Part shown: positions 54,301-63,556 of the stretch, one piece after another
Position numbering within the stretch: the first letter of the stretch is position 1
Layout of the letters: each line of letters starts with the position of its first letter
Assembly (NCBI GenBank): GCA_032358255.1
Contig: JAULBX010031370.1
Span: 310,001 to 374,000, forward strand
Length of the DNA: 64,000 nucleotides
Reading direction: 5' to 3'
Source: Heterotrichella gracilis
Taxonomy: Eukaryota; Sar; Xanthophyceae; Tribonematales; Xanthonemataceae
Made by a program: the position numbers and the translations under genes
Notes under the pieces: model-generated
The model's input: only the letters and a program-made list of their open reading frames with translations
Database searches by the model: none
Told to the model about the DNA's origin: nothing

Positions 54301-56493
54301 GCAGCCAAGATGCACCGGCGGCTCAAGGGCGGGTCCATGTCGCTGCTGCTGGTGCTGCCAGGTGGGGGCCAGGAGTGTTTGCAGAGGGGTTGAGGGTTTT
54401 GAAGAGGACTATGATAGGGTTTTCAAGGGTTGTAGGTCCATGTCGCTGCTGCTGGTGCTGCCAGAAGGGGCAAGGTTGAGATTAAGGGTTTTTACGGGGT
54501 TTAGGATCCATGTCGCTGACGCTGGTGCTGCCAGGAGGGTTTTTTGGAGGGTTTTCAAGAGGTTTAGGGTCCATGTGGCCGGCGCTGGTGCTGGCAGGCG
54601 GGGACACGGCGACGGGAGTTCAAGCGCTGGAGTCTCATGTGCGGCAGTGGGTTTTCATGTAAGGCTGGCAGCACTGCTCGCCCCCGGTGTGATGCGCACT
54701 GCCTGGGGCAGGGTGACAGGTTGCAATCACCACCAATTTTCCACTACCACCCCACCCATGGTCCCCTCGCCCACACAACACCGCCTGACCCCTGCAGGCA
54801 TGCCTGCTTCCGGTGTGATGCGCACCGCCCGAGGCAAGGTTGCTGGCTACAAGCACCTGACTGCGGAGCAAAAGGAGAAGCTGCTGGGGGCGCTGGAGGG
54901 CGGCGAAGGGGGGGCGCAAGGGGCGCAGGGTGCCAGGGGCGTGCGCACGGAGGTGGGTGGGTGGGTGGGCAGGGGTGGGGGGTGTAGGAGGTCCTTATAT
55001 CCTCCACGATAAAAGTGCATGCTGGTTGCACAAGATTTTGCACTACACCTGCAGATCCCATCGGATGGTGTACTAGTAGAGGCGATGACTGTCCACTTTG
55101 TAGGTCACAAAAAGTCCACGCTGATGAGAACTTCTGCTGGACAAACACACACGATAGACAAACACAAGGCTCAGCTGCCTGTTGTAGGTCAATACTGCAT
55201 GTTCTAAATGCAGTGTTGCAATCCTAGAACTCAACCCCAACACCGAAACACATTTTTAAACCCTAAACACAGCCCCAAACCCTAAAAGCATTACCTTCAC
55301 CTTGTGCAGGTTATTGAGGAATTCATGTCCATTGCGGATGGCCAAATAGTGCTGGAGGACCGGGCGTCGCCCTCCGACCCCATCCGCATCAACCCCCAGC
55401 GGAGCATCTCGCGAATTGGTGGCAGGGCGCACTACCCCGCACAGGAGGAGGTGGCGGCGCAGGTGTGTGACACCTGGCTGTAGGGTTTACGGTGTGGGGT
55501 TTAGGGTTCAAGGTGTACTTTTGCGGCGGATGGGGACTCCACCGAGTGGCAATATACTGTAGGTCCATGACACCTGGCAAGGGTACCCAATGTTGCAATG
55601 CCTGGCCTGCACAGGAGGCGACGCGCAGGCTGCACCTGGCAATGCAGGTGTAGGGTTAATAGTGGGAGGGAAAATAATCCATGATTGGGACTGAGGTTTG
55701 TTTTCGATCCCCACCCGCAGGTGCGCCTGTCCCTGGCTCAGGCTGAGGACGCGGCCCGCTTTGCCTCTGACCCCAACGCCCCCTCGGTGCTGCGGGAGGT
55801 GCGGCGGGCGAGGGTGGTGGCGGCGGCGCTGGCACACACGCCTGGCAGGCTGCACAGCCTGGAGGAGCAGGTGGGTGGTGGAGGGGTGGGGTGTGGGTGT
55901 AGGGTGGGTGGTGGGTGGGGTGGGTGGGGTGGCTGGCTGGCGCACACACCGATTAGGCCTGGACAGCCTGGAGGAGCAGGTGGGTGGTGGGTGGGGTGAA
56001 TGGGGGCTGGCTGCACAGTCTTGAGGAGCAGGTGGGTGGTGGGTGGGTGTGGAGGGATGAGGTGGGCGGGTTTCAGGGGGAAGGCACACACCAGGCAGGC
56101 TGGGGGGGTGGTGTGGGTACCTCGCATACACATGCATGGTCGACCGTGCGCAAATTATGCATACACTTGACGCACATGCACAGGAATGGCGCCCCAACGG
56201 GAGCAAATTATATAGGCAAGAAATGCACAAAAATCAACACTTTTTAACCCATCCCACTCCTCCCGCCTTTGCAGGTGGCCAGCTTGTTCCTCCTAGGCCA
56301 GGGTTCCTTTGACGACACCCCCTTGGAGGCGGTGCCTGGGGCCCTGGCACATGCACTCCAATGCCTGGCGCAGCATGCCCCCGAGACGATGCAGGAGATT
56401 GCGCAGACCAAGCAGCTGACCGCGCAAAACCGCGTGGCGCTGGCGGGCGCCCTGGAGAGCAGCCGGCTGGCAGCTGCACAAGCCCTAAGTTAG
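51398..56493 (+). CDS. Divergent ATP synthase F1 alpha-like protein with organelle transit peptide
   Basis: Exons 51398-51673, 51905-51999, 52212-52323, 52480-52698, 53044-53220, 53715-53882, 54124-54361, 54798-54952, 55310-55462, 55721-55870, 56275-56493 (TAG) total 1,962 nt (653 residues), with every phase consistent. The first exon is Ser/Arg-rich, transit-peptide-like. Then come the alpha/beta N-barrel (DSVAIVEGINN, VVDFLGRPLG), the nucleotide domain (AVDALTPLGRGQAQLL, P-loop GNPGSGKT, where alpha usually has GDRxTGKT) and Walker B ALVVLDDIS. SISRIG keeps the Arg equivalent to the F1-alpha arginine finger, ahead of a helical C-domain. It is longer and much more divergent than plastid or mitochondrial alpha, and the PPGREA/HSRLLER block is not intact (RRFFSSLVQRAAK). 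It could be a specialised paralogue rather than the working subunit. Location (plastid or mitochondrion) unresolved. Confidence 0.85.
53284..53462 (+). repeat. Two downstream echoes of the P-loop exon
   Basis: 53287-53326 repeats the exon end (GGGAGC..AAGGAGGTGG..CAGATTGCACAGGTGGGGAA). 53386-53461 repeats GGCGCAGCTGGCGGTGG and GTGGAGCAGATTGCACAGG, also from the exon at 53044. Confidence 0.88.
53938..54000 (+). repeat. Upstream echo of exon 7 of the alpha-like gene
   Basis: CCAGATTGACATGTGGGATC, GCATCACCATTGCATTGGCAT and CCTGGGATC..CAGGCA mirror the exon start at 54124 (CCAGATCGACATGTGGGAGC), 183 bp upstream. Confidence 0.9.
54425..54600 (+). repeat. Three downstream echoes of exon 7 end
   Basis: Copies of TCCATGTCGCTGCTGCTGGT followed by GCTGCCAG at about 54436, 54509 and 54570 repeat the last 30 bp of exon 7 (54333-54361). 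The third is the most diverged. Spacing is about 60-75 bp. Confidence 0.92.
54668..54712 (+). repeat. Upstream echo of exon 8
   Basis: CCGGTGTGATGCGCACTGCC followed by GGGCAGGGTGACAGGTTGC copies the exon 8 segment at 54810-54845 (CCGGTGTGATGCGCACCGCC). Confidence 0.88.
55935..56050 (+). repeat. Two downstream echoes of exon 10 end and donor
   Basis: GACAGCCTGGAGGAGCAGGT plus GGGTGGTGGGT (55962-55992) and GCACAGTCTTGAGGAGCAGG (56014-56045) repeat the exon end GCACAGCCTGGAGGAGCAGG and its donor. Confidence 0.92.
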
Positions 56494-57792
56494 GGTAAAG
56501 CGAAGGGTTTCTGGAGTTTGTGAGTTGGGGTGACGGGGTAGAATTTCTGCGGGCGCAGGGGGTTGTGGGTGTGGCACGCTGTGTTGAGATGTTTTGGGTT
56601 GGTGGGGCCATCCGGGGTGTTTTGGTGTTGGGAGTGCACGCTGGGGCGAAGGGCTGCGCACATGGTCGTGCATGGGCACTGTTTGGAGGCACATGACATA
56701 CTGCAATTTCTAATTTGTGCAGTGTTGGCACGTGCAGTGATGAGTATGCTCTGGTATACTGTCAAACCACACGGGGGTGTGTGGGCCACGGGTTGCTTCC
56801 CGGTGCGGGGCTGCCCAAACGTTGGGAATGCGAGGGGCTTGCAAGGGGTTCACGGGGTTTTAAGCCAGAAATGGGTACAATAAAATGCCCTGTATACCTT
56901 CCATTTGGACGTCTACCTGGGTGGGGGTTTGCCTTTCTTTCTTTGTCCCAGGGAGTGTGTGATGGTGGGAGTAGTGGCATATATGGTGTGGAACGCTTTC
57001 AGCAGGCTGGAACTTCATGGCTGGCTGTTTGTACATTATCCGTAGAGGGGAGTGCCTATTGCAGCTTGTCTTGATTTTCATCGTCCACTAGTGCTGGGAA
57101 TGAAGAATGTTTCTGTGCGTTTGCATAATGCTTTGGTAATGTCGACAGGTACAGACCTGTTCGATTTGTGACATGGGCAGCATCTGATACCCGTTCACAC
57201 TGCCTGGGTAGCTCGTGGCGTGTGTGATGTTCAGGAGTAAGAGTATTCACGTGGAATTTGCAACAGATGTCTTGTAGTGCAGGCTAGTTGGCAATTTTTT
57301 ATGCTCAGGGGCGCGCATCTGCTCCTGAGCAATGCTATTGCTAATTACCAGTTGATAGCCTACGGTATCCTTGGAAATGGGTCTCACTTCTGAGCCTTTT
57401 GAAGAAGTGCAGTTTGTCGCTGATAAGCCGTTGCTCTAACAGGCACTAGGATTGCGCCGAGGTGATAGGGGTTTTGGTTGTAGTTTGAACCCTGAACCCC
57501 GCACGCTGGTGCCCATGCATAGGGGTACAATCGTATGGGTTATATGGGCGCCGTGGAGCACAAGGCTTGATAGGCAGCAAGCAAAGGGGCTGATCCTTAT
57601 TGTTAGCACGCCCAGTTTTCACTTCCAGTTTCGTACAAAAGCTTTGCTGCAGCCAACGTTATCGGTCTGCTCACAGGCGTGTATCAATTGCAGTCTGCTG
57701 CAACCAAGCTGATACCGCACCGGATCTGGTACATCGTATCCTTCCTAGCTCCCCTGTCGACGCCTAGCGTATATGCTTTTTGCCGTGGGGAC
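56494..57792. other. 3' UTR and intergenic region, no gene recognised
   Basis: Short open frames only, with no recognisable family and no splice support. It contains the presumed promoter of the DTWD1 gene. No in-frame ATG lies between 57679 and the chosen start at 57793. Confidence 0.5.
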
Positions 57793-60026
57793 ATGAGTTT
57801 GGAGTTTGAGTCCCTGCGGCTGTCGGACCAGTCGCCGCTGCGGCAGGCCACCCGCCAGCTGTGCTCCGGCTGCAACCACACCCGATCCCTGTACTGCTAC
57901 GACTGCATCAAGCCCTTCACAGACGCACCCGTGCTGACGCTTCCCGTCCAGGTAAACAGGGCTGGTCGCTTGTGGTATATGCATGCATTGTGGACAAAAT
58001 GCATGCATGCATCTGTGCATGCATCATATCGCTGTACCAGGCACAAGTCTTGACAAGGTTTCTGTACACTTAGAGCAACCTGCAATATTGTAGAAGTACT
58101 TTTTACCAGGTTGCTTTTAGCTGTAACTTCCTTGCCAATTAGACTGGGCTGGCTTAGTGTGGCGGTTCTGACCCCATGCCTGTACCTCCCAGATCGACAT
58201 CGTGCAGCATGGCGAGACCAACGCCCGCGGCACCGCCGTCCACGCCGCCGTGCTGGCGCCCAACCACGTGCGCATGCACCGCCATGCCTCCGGCACCTCC
58301 CACCATCGGCGCACCAACCCCTTTGACCTGCAGCTGCCCGAGTTTGACCCAGCCACCACCGTCATACTCTTCCCAGAGAACGAGGTGGGGGCACAAAACC
58401 CTAAACTCTATACCCCGAACCCTAAACAGTCATGCTGGTTCCCAGGGAATGAGGTAGCCGCCCGAAGCCCTGAACCCTAAACCCTAAACCCTAAAACGCT
58501 TGCTTTTTTGTTCCAAATACACAAAATGTCTCCCCAAACTACACGATTTTGTTCAACCCACCTGACAAGCTCCCCATGCCCTGCAGTCCACCGACGTGGT
58601 TGGGCAGTGCGCGCCCTTTGAACGCGTGGTGGTGATCGAGGGCAACTGGAAGAAGGCGCGCCACATGCTCAACCACCCGCGCCTGGCTGGCCTGCGCAGG
58701 GTGCAGCTGCCCACCGATGTGCGCACCGTGTTCTGGTGGGTGGGAAGGCTGGACTTCGAACCGCAGCATGCACTTATAAAACACTCGCACCCTGCACAAA
58801 CACTCATGCTCCGGCACTTCCTGGTAGTCCCCGCGAGCAGCTCCCCAGGAAAAATCCTAAAAAAAACCACAAACACCCTGGGGAACACCTTTCCGTTATG
58901 TTATGGCGACCCCAAATAGAACTTCCCCAAGGATTCAACAAAAGCCCTGTAGGAACCCTAGAAAACCCTTGCCACAGGCGGCGAGGCGGCGCCACCTTCC
59001 GAGGCGCGGTTGAGCCGGGGCTGTGCACCATCGAGGCCATCCACTGCCTGTGCTCGCTGCTGGACCCCGGCGCCTGCCACGATGACCTGCTGTGGTACTT
59101 CTCGCACATTCGGGGGTTGGTGGCGGAGCACGGGTCGGCGCACGCGCGCTCGGTGGCGCGGCAGGTGAGGGGCATGGGTGGGGTTGGGGTTTTGTTTGCA
59201 TCAGTGGGGGATGTTTGCATCACTCGCGCGTTTGGTGGCACGGAAGATGGGGTTTACGGAATAGGGTGTACGGTATAGGGTTTAGGGTTCTTTGGACTGC
59301 GTTCACCTGTTGAGTTGGCATTCTGTGTAGTGTGATATCTTTGCCCTGGTTTGGGAGGTGGCATGGTTATGGTCTCCCGGTAGCGGATGCTGTGGCAAGC
59401 CTGTGTACCGTATTCTTGCCCTCTCAACGGCTCCTAATCCCGCCATCCCCACAATTCCACAGGTGGGATCAGGCTGCCAATCACAGCCCAAGGATGGCGC
59501 ACCTGCACCGCCCTCCCAGCCATGTTCAGCTGATCCACCAAGTCAGGCTGGGGCTGCTGACTCAATCGCACATCCCCAGAACCAAGAAGCTGGGGATGGC
59601 AATTTGAAAGCGAAAACCACAGCTCCTGACCGCAGCAATCCCGAGCAAGTGCCACGTGGATCCACCACAGGACATGATGGGATCGGGCATGTTGACACAG
59701 CGCCAGGCACTGCGGGAGAGGCTGCTGGGCCGCTGCAGGGCGCCGCGGAGGGTTCCTCTTTGGAGGCGGCGGCCCGCGAAAACCCTAATGCAGTGCCAGC
59801 GCAGGCCAGCGGCGCACCTGAGGCAACCCTAGGGTTTCTCACTGGCCAGGATGCCACACCATGTAGCAAGTGGAGCGCAGCTGCTACGGGGGTGGAAGGG
59901 GAAGCCACCGAGCCACCAAGGCCAGAGGGTGCTGGTGGTATGGAGGTGCAAGGGGGTGTCAATGGGCAAACAGGGGCCCAGGATGCGGACTTGGAGAGGC
60001 ATGGGAAGCGACAGCGGGTCAGCTGA
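57793..60026 (+). CDS. DTWD1: DTW-domain tRNA-uridine aminocarboxypropyltransferase (DTWD1 type)
   Basis: The family moves an aminocarboxypropyl group from SAM to a tRNA uridine (acp3U); DTWD1 proteins modify position 20 of the D-loop. Exons 57793-57951, 58193-58384, 58587-58735, 58978-59164 and 59463-60026 sum to 1,251 nt (416 residues) with clean phases. Visible blocks: a zinc-knuckle-like CSGCNHTRSLYCYDC, then VQIDIVQHGETNARGTAVHA (family 'vDii.HP.E...STaiHA'), VILFPE, VVVIEGNWKKARHM at the place of the DTW motif, RTVFWRR and LCTIEAIHCLCSLL. The eponymous D-x-T-W reads E-G-N-W here. The last exon encodes about 187 disordered Ala/Gly/Pro-rich residues ending KRQRVS, a possible nuclear signal, absent from the animal proteins I know. 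Confidence 0.9.
58432..58500 (+). repeat. Echo of DTWD1 exon 2 end, with CCCTAAA tract
   Basis: GGTTCCCAGGGAATGAGGTA repeats CTCTTCCCAGAGAACGAGGT (exon end plus donor at 58385), about 67 bp downstream. Four CCCTAAA heptamers follow at 58475-58496, as they also do, more weakly, after the real donor. Confidence 0.8.
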
Positions 60027-60698
60027 TGGTGGGGCCAGCTTTTCTTCTCGGGCGAGCCATGCGGGCTAGCTTGCTTGTTTGTTTCATGTCCCTGTCATGC
60101 TGCAAGCCCTCCTGCTAGGGATGCCAAAGTGGGTGGGTGTCACACCAAGAGGTAGCCCTGCTGGAGAGGTAAAGAGCCAAAATCAAAATAACGAACTGTA
60201 GAGTTTGCTTCCCCTCTCCTTTCTTTGTGGCATTCCACCTGGCCCGCTAAAAGAGTTTTGACCTTGAAGTTGAAAAAAAGTCCTCGTGGTTTTCCTAGTT
60301 CACTGCACGCAAAGCATGTTTTGTTGCAGTTGCTGTGTGAACGTTGCATGTTAACTACGCTGAGACGCGTCTCACTCGAAAGGTTGCAGTTGAAACACCT
60401 CTCTGGCGACTCAGATTCCCACCTGTAAAACACCGAGCCACCCCGCTTTGCAACTGGCCAACAGCGTGCAAGGCACTACACCGTACACTTTCTCCAAGCG
60501 TGTTGGTGCTCTGTCTGCCCGGATCCGCCTTTTGAACCTGTGCAGTCCCCATCTCTGTATCTTTGCATCAGTAACCACCTCCAGCCCACCTGGGGCCTTG
60601 AGGCAGGACCACACCACACGGGGGACCTTTCCAGCCACGCACACCAACACAACCAAGCGCAGCCTTGTACAAACCGCTGACCTCAGGCTACCGCTGAT
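60027..60698. other. Intergenic region between DTWD1 and GPATCH4-like genes
   Basis: It must hold the DTWD1 3' UTR and the next promoter. No coding block is recognised. A long minus-strand open frame (60411-60995) crosses it and runs antisense into the next gene, without support. Confidence 0.5.
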
Positions 60699-63327
60699 AT
60701 GAAGCTCCCGCACGGCTACGTGCCGGGGGAAGGCGTGAAGAAAGCCAGTGCCTATGGCGGCTTTGGGGAACGACTGCTGCGAAATATGGGTTGGGAGAAC
60801 GGCCAGGGACTGGGCAAGGACAATAACGGGATCACGGACGCAATAGTGGTCAAGATCAAGGAAGACACTGTTGGCGTGAGTACCTGACGCCTTGCTGCGG
60901 AGAAAATGTGTTATTATACCAGCGCATGCATGCATGCAGCCGTCAACATGTGTCTTATGCATGCACAGTGCAAAAGGTTTCCTAGCGGCGGCCACCTCAC
61001 TTGACTGACATCCAAGCGCAGTTCAAATTCTTTAACATACTAGATTACTCTGCAATGCGAGATTTTATCAAAATTATTTGCAGGTGGGCGGTGCAGCTGG
61101 GTACAAGTGGGAAGAGAAGTGGTGGGAGAACAACTTCAATTCCACGTTGAAGATCATAGGCGACCAGGTGAGGGTGGGCAAGCATGCACTCTTGTCACAA
61201 CCCACCTCCTCGCCCAGTCTTTGCAAGCTCTGAGATGCCCAAACCCTACCCGCATCCGGCTCCCCTCTCATCCCTTGACAAGCCCACCGCCACAACTGCA
61301 CACGCGCACACCACCCAGAACCTCTGGACGGAGTTTCAACTGTACCTTCTGGTACTCGTGTGACTCCAAACAGCTGTGGTGGCTGCAAACAGCCCAGACC
61401 CTAAACCCTAATCACACACACCTGGTTTTCGCCCCAGGCGCCTGCTGAAGCCTCCGACACAGACTCAGACTCCTCCGAGGATGAGTACATGGCCCGGGCC
61501 GCAGAGCACACCGCCGCGCCCCGCCCCTCCACCTCCAAGCCCGCCGGCGCCGCCCTGAACCGCGACGGGACGGTCGCCAGCGGCAACGCCGACGAGCTGC
61601 GCATCGCCGCTGACCTGGCAAAGGACCCCTGGGGCAGGTTTGGGGGGCGGGAGGGCAAGATGGCGCGCATCAGGCGCCAGGAGGAGCTCATGGCTGCCCA
61701 GGCGCGCACCAAGCTGCTGGGGCCGGGCGCGGTCCCCACAGATGCCGGCGGCGGGGCTGGGGCAGATGGAATTGTGGGGGCAGGGAACAAGGGGAAGCGC
61801 ACGCGGGGTGGTGCTGATGGTGGGGAGGGCAGGGATGGCGGGGGTGCGGCGGAGCAGGGCCAGTCCAAAAAGGCAAAGAAGGGCAAGGGGAAGGACGGGA
61901 AGAAGAAGCGGGGGGTTGACAGCAGCGACAGCATGGATTCTGACACCATTGCCTCACCCTCCCTCCGCCCGTCAGGCGATGCCGCACAGCCCTCAGCAGG
62001 AGCACAGCCCTCAGCAGCAGTGCCCCCCAAGCGCATCATCGTGGAGGTGGCAGTGGCTGCATCTAACGCCAACGCGCATGCGGACTTCGTTCCCCGGGGG
62101 CTGGATGGGTGGTGGGGCGCCAAGATGTTCCGCTCCTCGGGGCTGCTGGATGGCATGGAGAACACTGAGGACCAGCTGGCCAAGGAGCGGCAGACCTTCA
62201 ACGAGGATGACCAGGAGGCGCTGTACAACGCCACGCAGGACAAAAAGTCGTCTGGGCGCAAGGGGCTGGGCAGGGGGGTGAAGGCGCTAGGTGGGTTGGT
62301 GTGAGCTGGGTGGTAATGTGTGAGTCGGTGATGGCGTGATGGTGGACTGCAGATAGGGGATGTGTGGGTGTGCAGCTGGAGCTCACGCTCATTGAACGCT
62401 TCGGAGTGTGAGCGTGGTGTGTCTGTAGGCCGCGGTTTGTGTAGTCCTGCATGCCACTTTTCTACTTCACCACTTTGCCGCGTCACCCACATATATGTCA
62501 GCTGGGATTATAATTAAGCTTTGTCATCTACCAGCGCGTGGTTCCATCCACTACGGTTCATTGAGTATATGAAGAATCCATGAAATTTGTTTCATCATGC
62601 AGTGGGATTTTATCTAAGTTTTAATGGTGATGGGTTGGTGCTGATGTGCCTCACTGTACATGCAACAGGTACTGGAGAGGTGCGGGACGCTGGCTGGAAG
62701 GGGTCAAAAGTGGTGTTTGGAGAGGGGGGGGAGAAGGCGGGAGAGGGCACGCCAGCGCAAGACGGGGCAGCGGGTGAGACGGTTGTGAGCGTCAAATGGA
62801 AGAAGCTGATTGCCCAGGCGTTGGAACAGGTACACGCAGATGCATGTATGCCAATGCACAAATTTATTATCCCACAGAGAATTATACTGATTAACGCATT
62901 TTCATCTGTCTATTTATACAATACATTATTTTGCCAGTTGATGATGAACACATGCTGGCCAATCGCCAGCGGCGCGGACCCCAAGCAGGGTGCCAACGAA
63001 CGCGATGCACGCTGTCTCGCGTGGCCCCTTCTGCCCTGTTTTGTCTTAGACCCCTCCCCCACTGTATGGACCTGCCTTGACCTAAACCCTAAACCCTAAA
63101 GCTGCGCACACAGCTTGCACTGACCCACCCCACGCGCGCAGGCCGACCGCAACAAGCTGGCCCTCTCTATGCTCCACGAGAAGGTGGTCGCTGCGGCGCG
63201 GAAGAAGCACGGTCAGGCACTGACCATGAGCGTGGAGGAGATGCATGCTGTCATATCCGACAAGGTGCAGGGCAGCTCCCAGTTCATCCTCAAGGGGAGT
63301 AAAGTGCGCCTGTCCAGCGCAGCATAG
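60699..63327 (+). CDS. G-patch domain nucleolar protein, GPATCH4-like
   Basis: G-patch proteins activate DEAH/DHX helicases. GPATCH4 is nucleolar, linked to rRNA/snRNA modification. Exons 60699-60875, 61084-61167, 61438-62290, 62669-62829 and 63142-63327 (TAG) sum to 1,461 nt (486 residues), all phases consistent. The G-patch is at residues 20-62: GGFGERLLRNMGWENGQGLG, then NGITDAIVVKIKEDTVGVGG, followed by the GPATCH4-specific EKWWENNFNSTL. Next come an acidic Ser/Asp stretch (SDTDSDSSEDEYMA), a Lys-rich segment (KKAKKGKGKDGKKKRG) fit for nucleolar retention, the block FVPRGLDGWWGAKMFRSSG, and KWKKLIAQAL with a basic C-terminal helix. The start ATG lies 20 codons before the G-patch. Length is close to the animal protein (about 450). 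Confidence 0.9.
63081..63100. repeat. Telomere-like (CCCTAAA) tract before the last acceptor
   Basis: Three contiguous CCTAAAC-phase heptamers stand about 40 bp upstream of the acceptor of the final GPATCH4-like exon. Confidence 0.9.
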
Positions 63328-63414
63328 GAGGTCCCCGCCCACTTGACTGAGTGCTGAATCAGCGGCTTTCGGTTGCTGACCCAGGGCGATCTAGGACGGC
63401 CCCGTTACCTCATC

Positions 63415-63556
63415 AGCGGGGGAGAAACACGGCCAGGCGCTCGCATGACCCAGGAGGAGATGCATGCTGTCATCTCCCAAAAGGCGCAGGGCAGCTCCCA
63501 GTTCTTCCTCAACTAGCCAAGGGGAGCAGGGTGCGCCTGTCCAGCGCAGCGTAGTG
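63415..63556 (+). pseudogene. Decayed copy of GPATCH4-like terminal exon in the 3' flank
   Basis: GAGATGCATGCTGTCATCTC, AGGGCAGCTCCCAGTTC and GTGCGCCTGTCCAGCGCAGC repeat 63205-63325 of the real last exon, about 225 bp downstream. The copy has deletions and an internal TAG, so it cannot code. Confidence 0.92.

Noticed and set aside
60411-60995. A 194-codon minus-strand open frame
   Set aside because: Overlaps the start of the GPATCH4-like gene antisense; no motif.
61401-62492. A 363-codon minus-strand open frame, one of the longest in the window
   Set aside because: It is antisense to the large third exon of the GPATCH4-like gene. The plus strand has family motifs and consistent splice phases; the minus reading is Ser/Pro/Ala low complexity from GC-rich codons.
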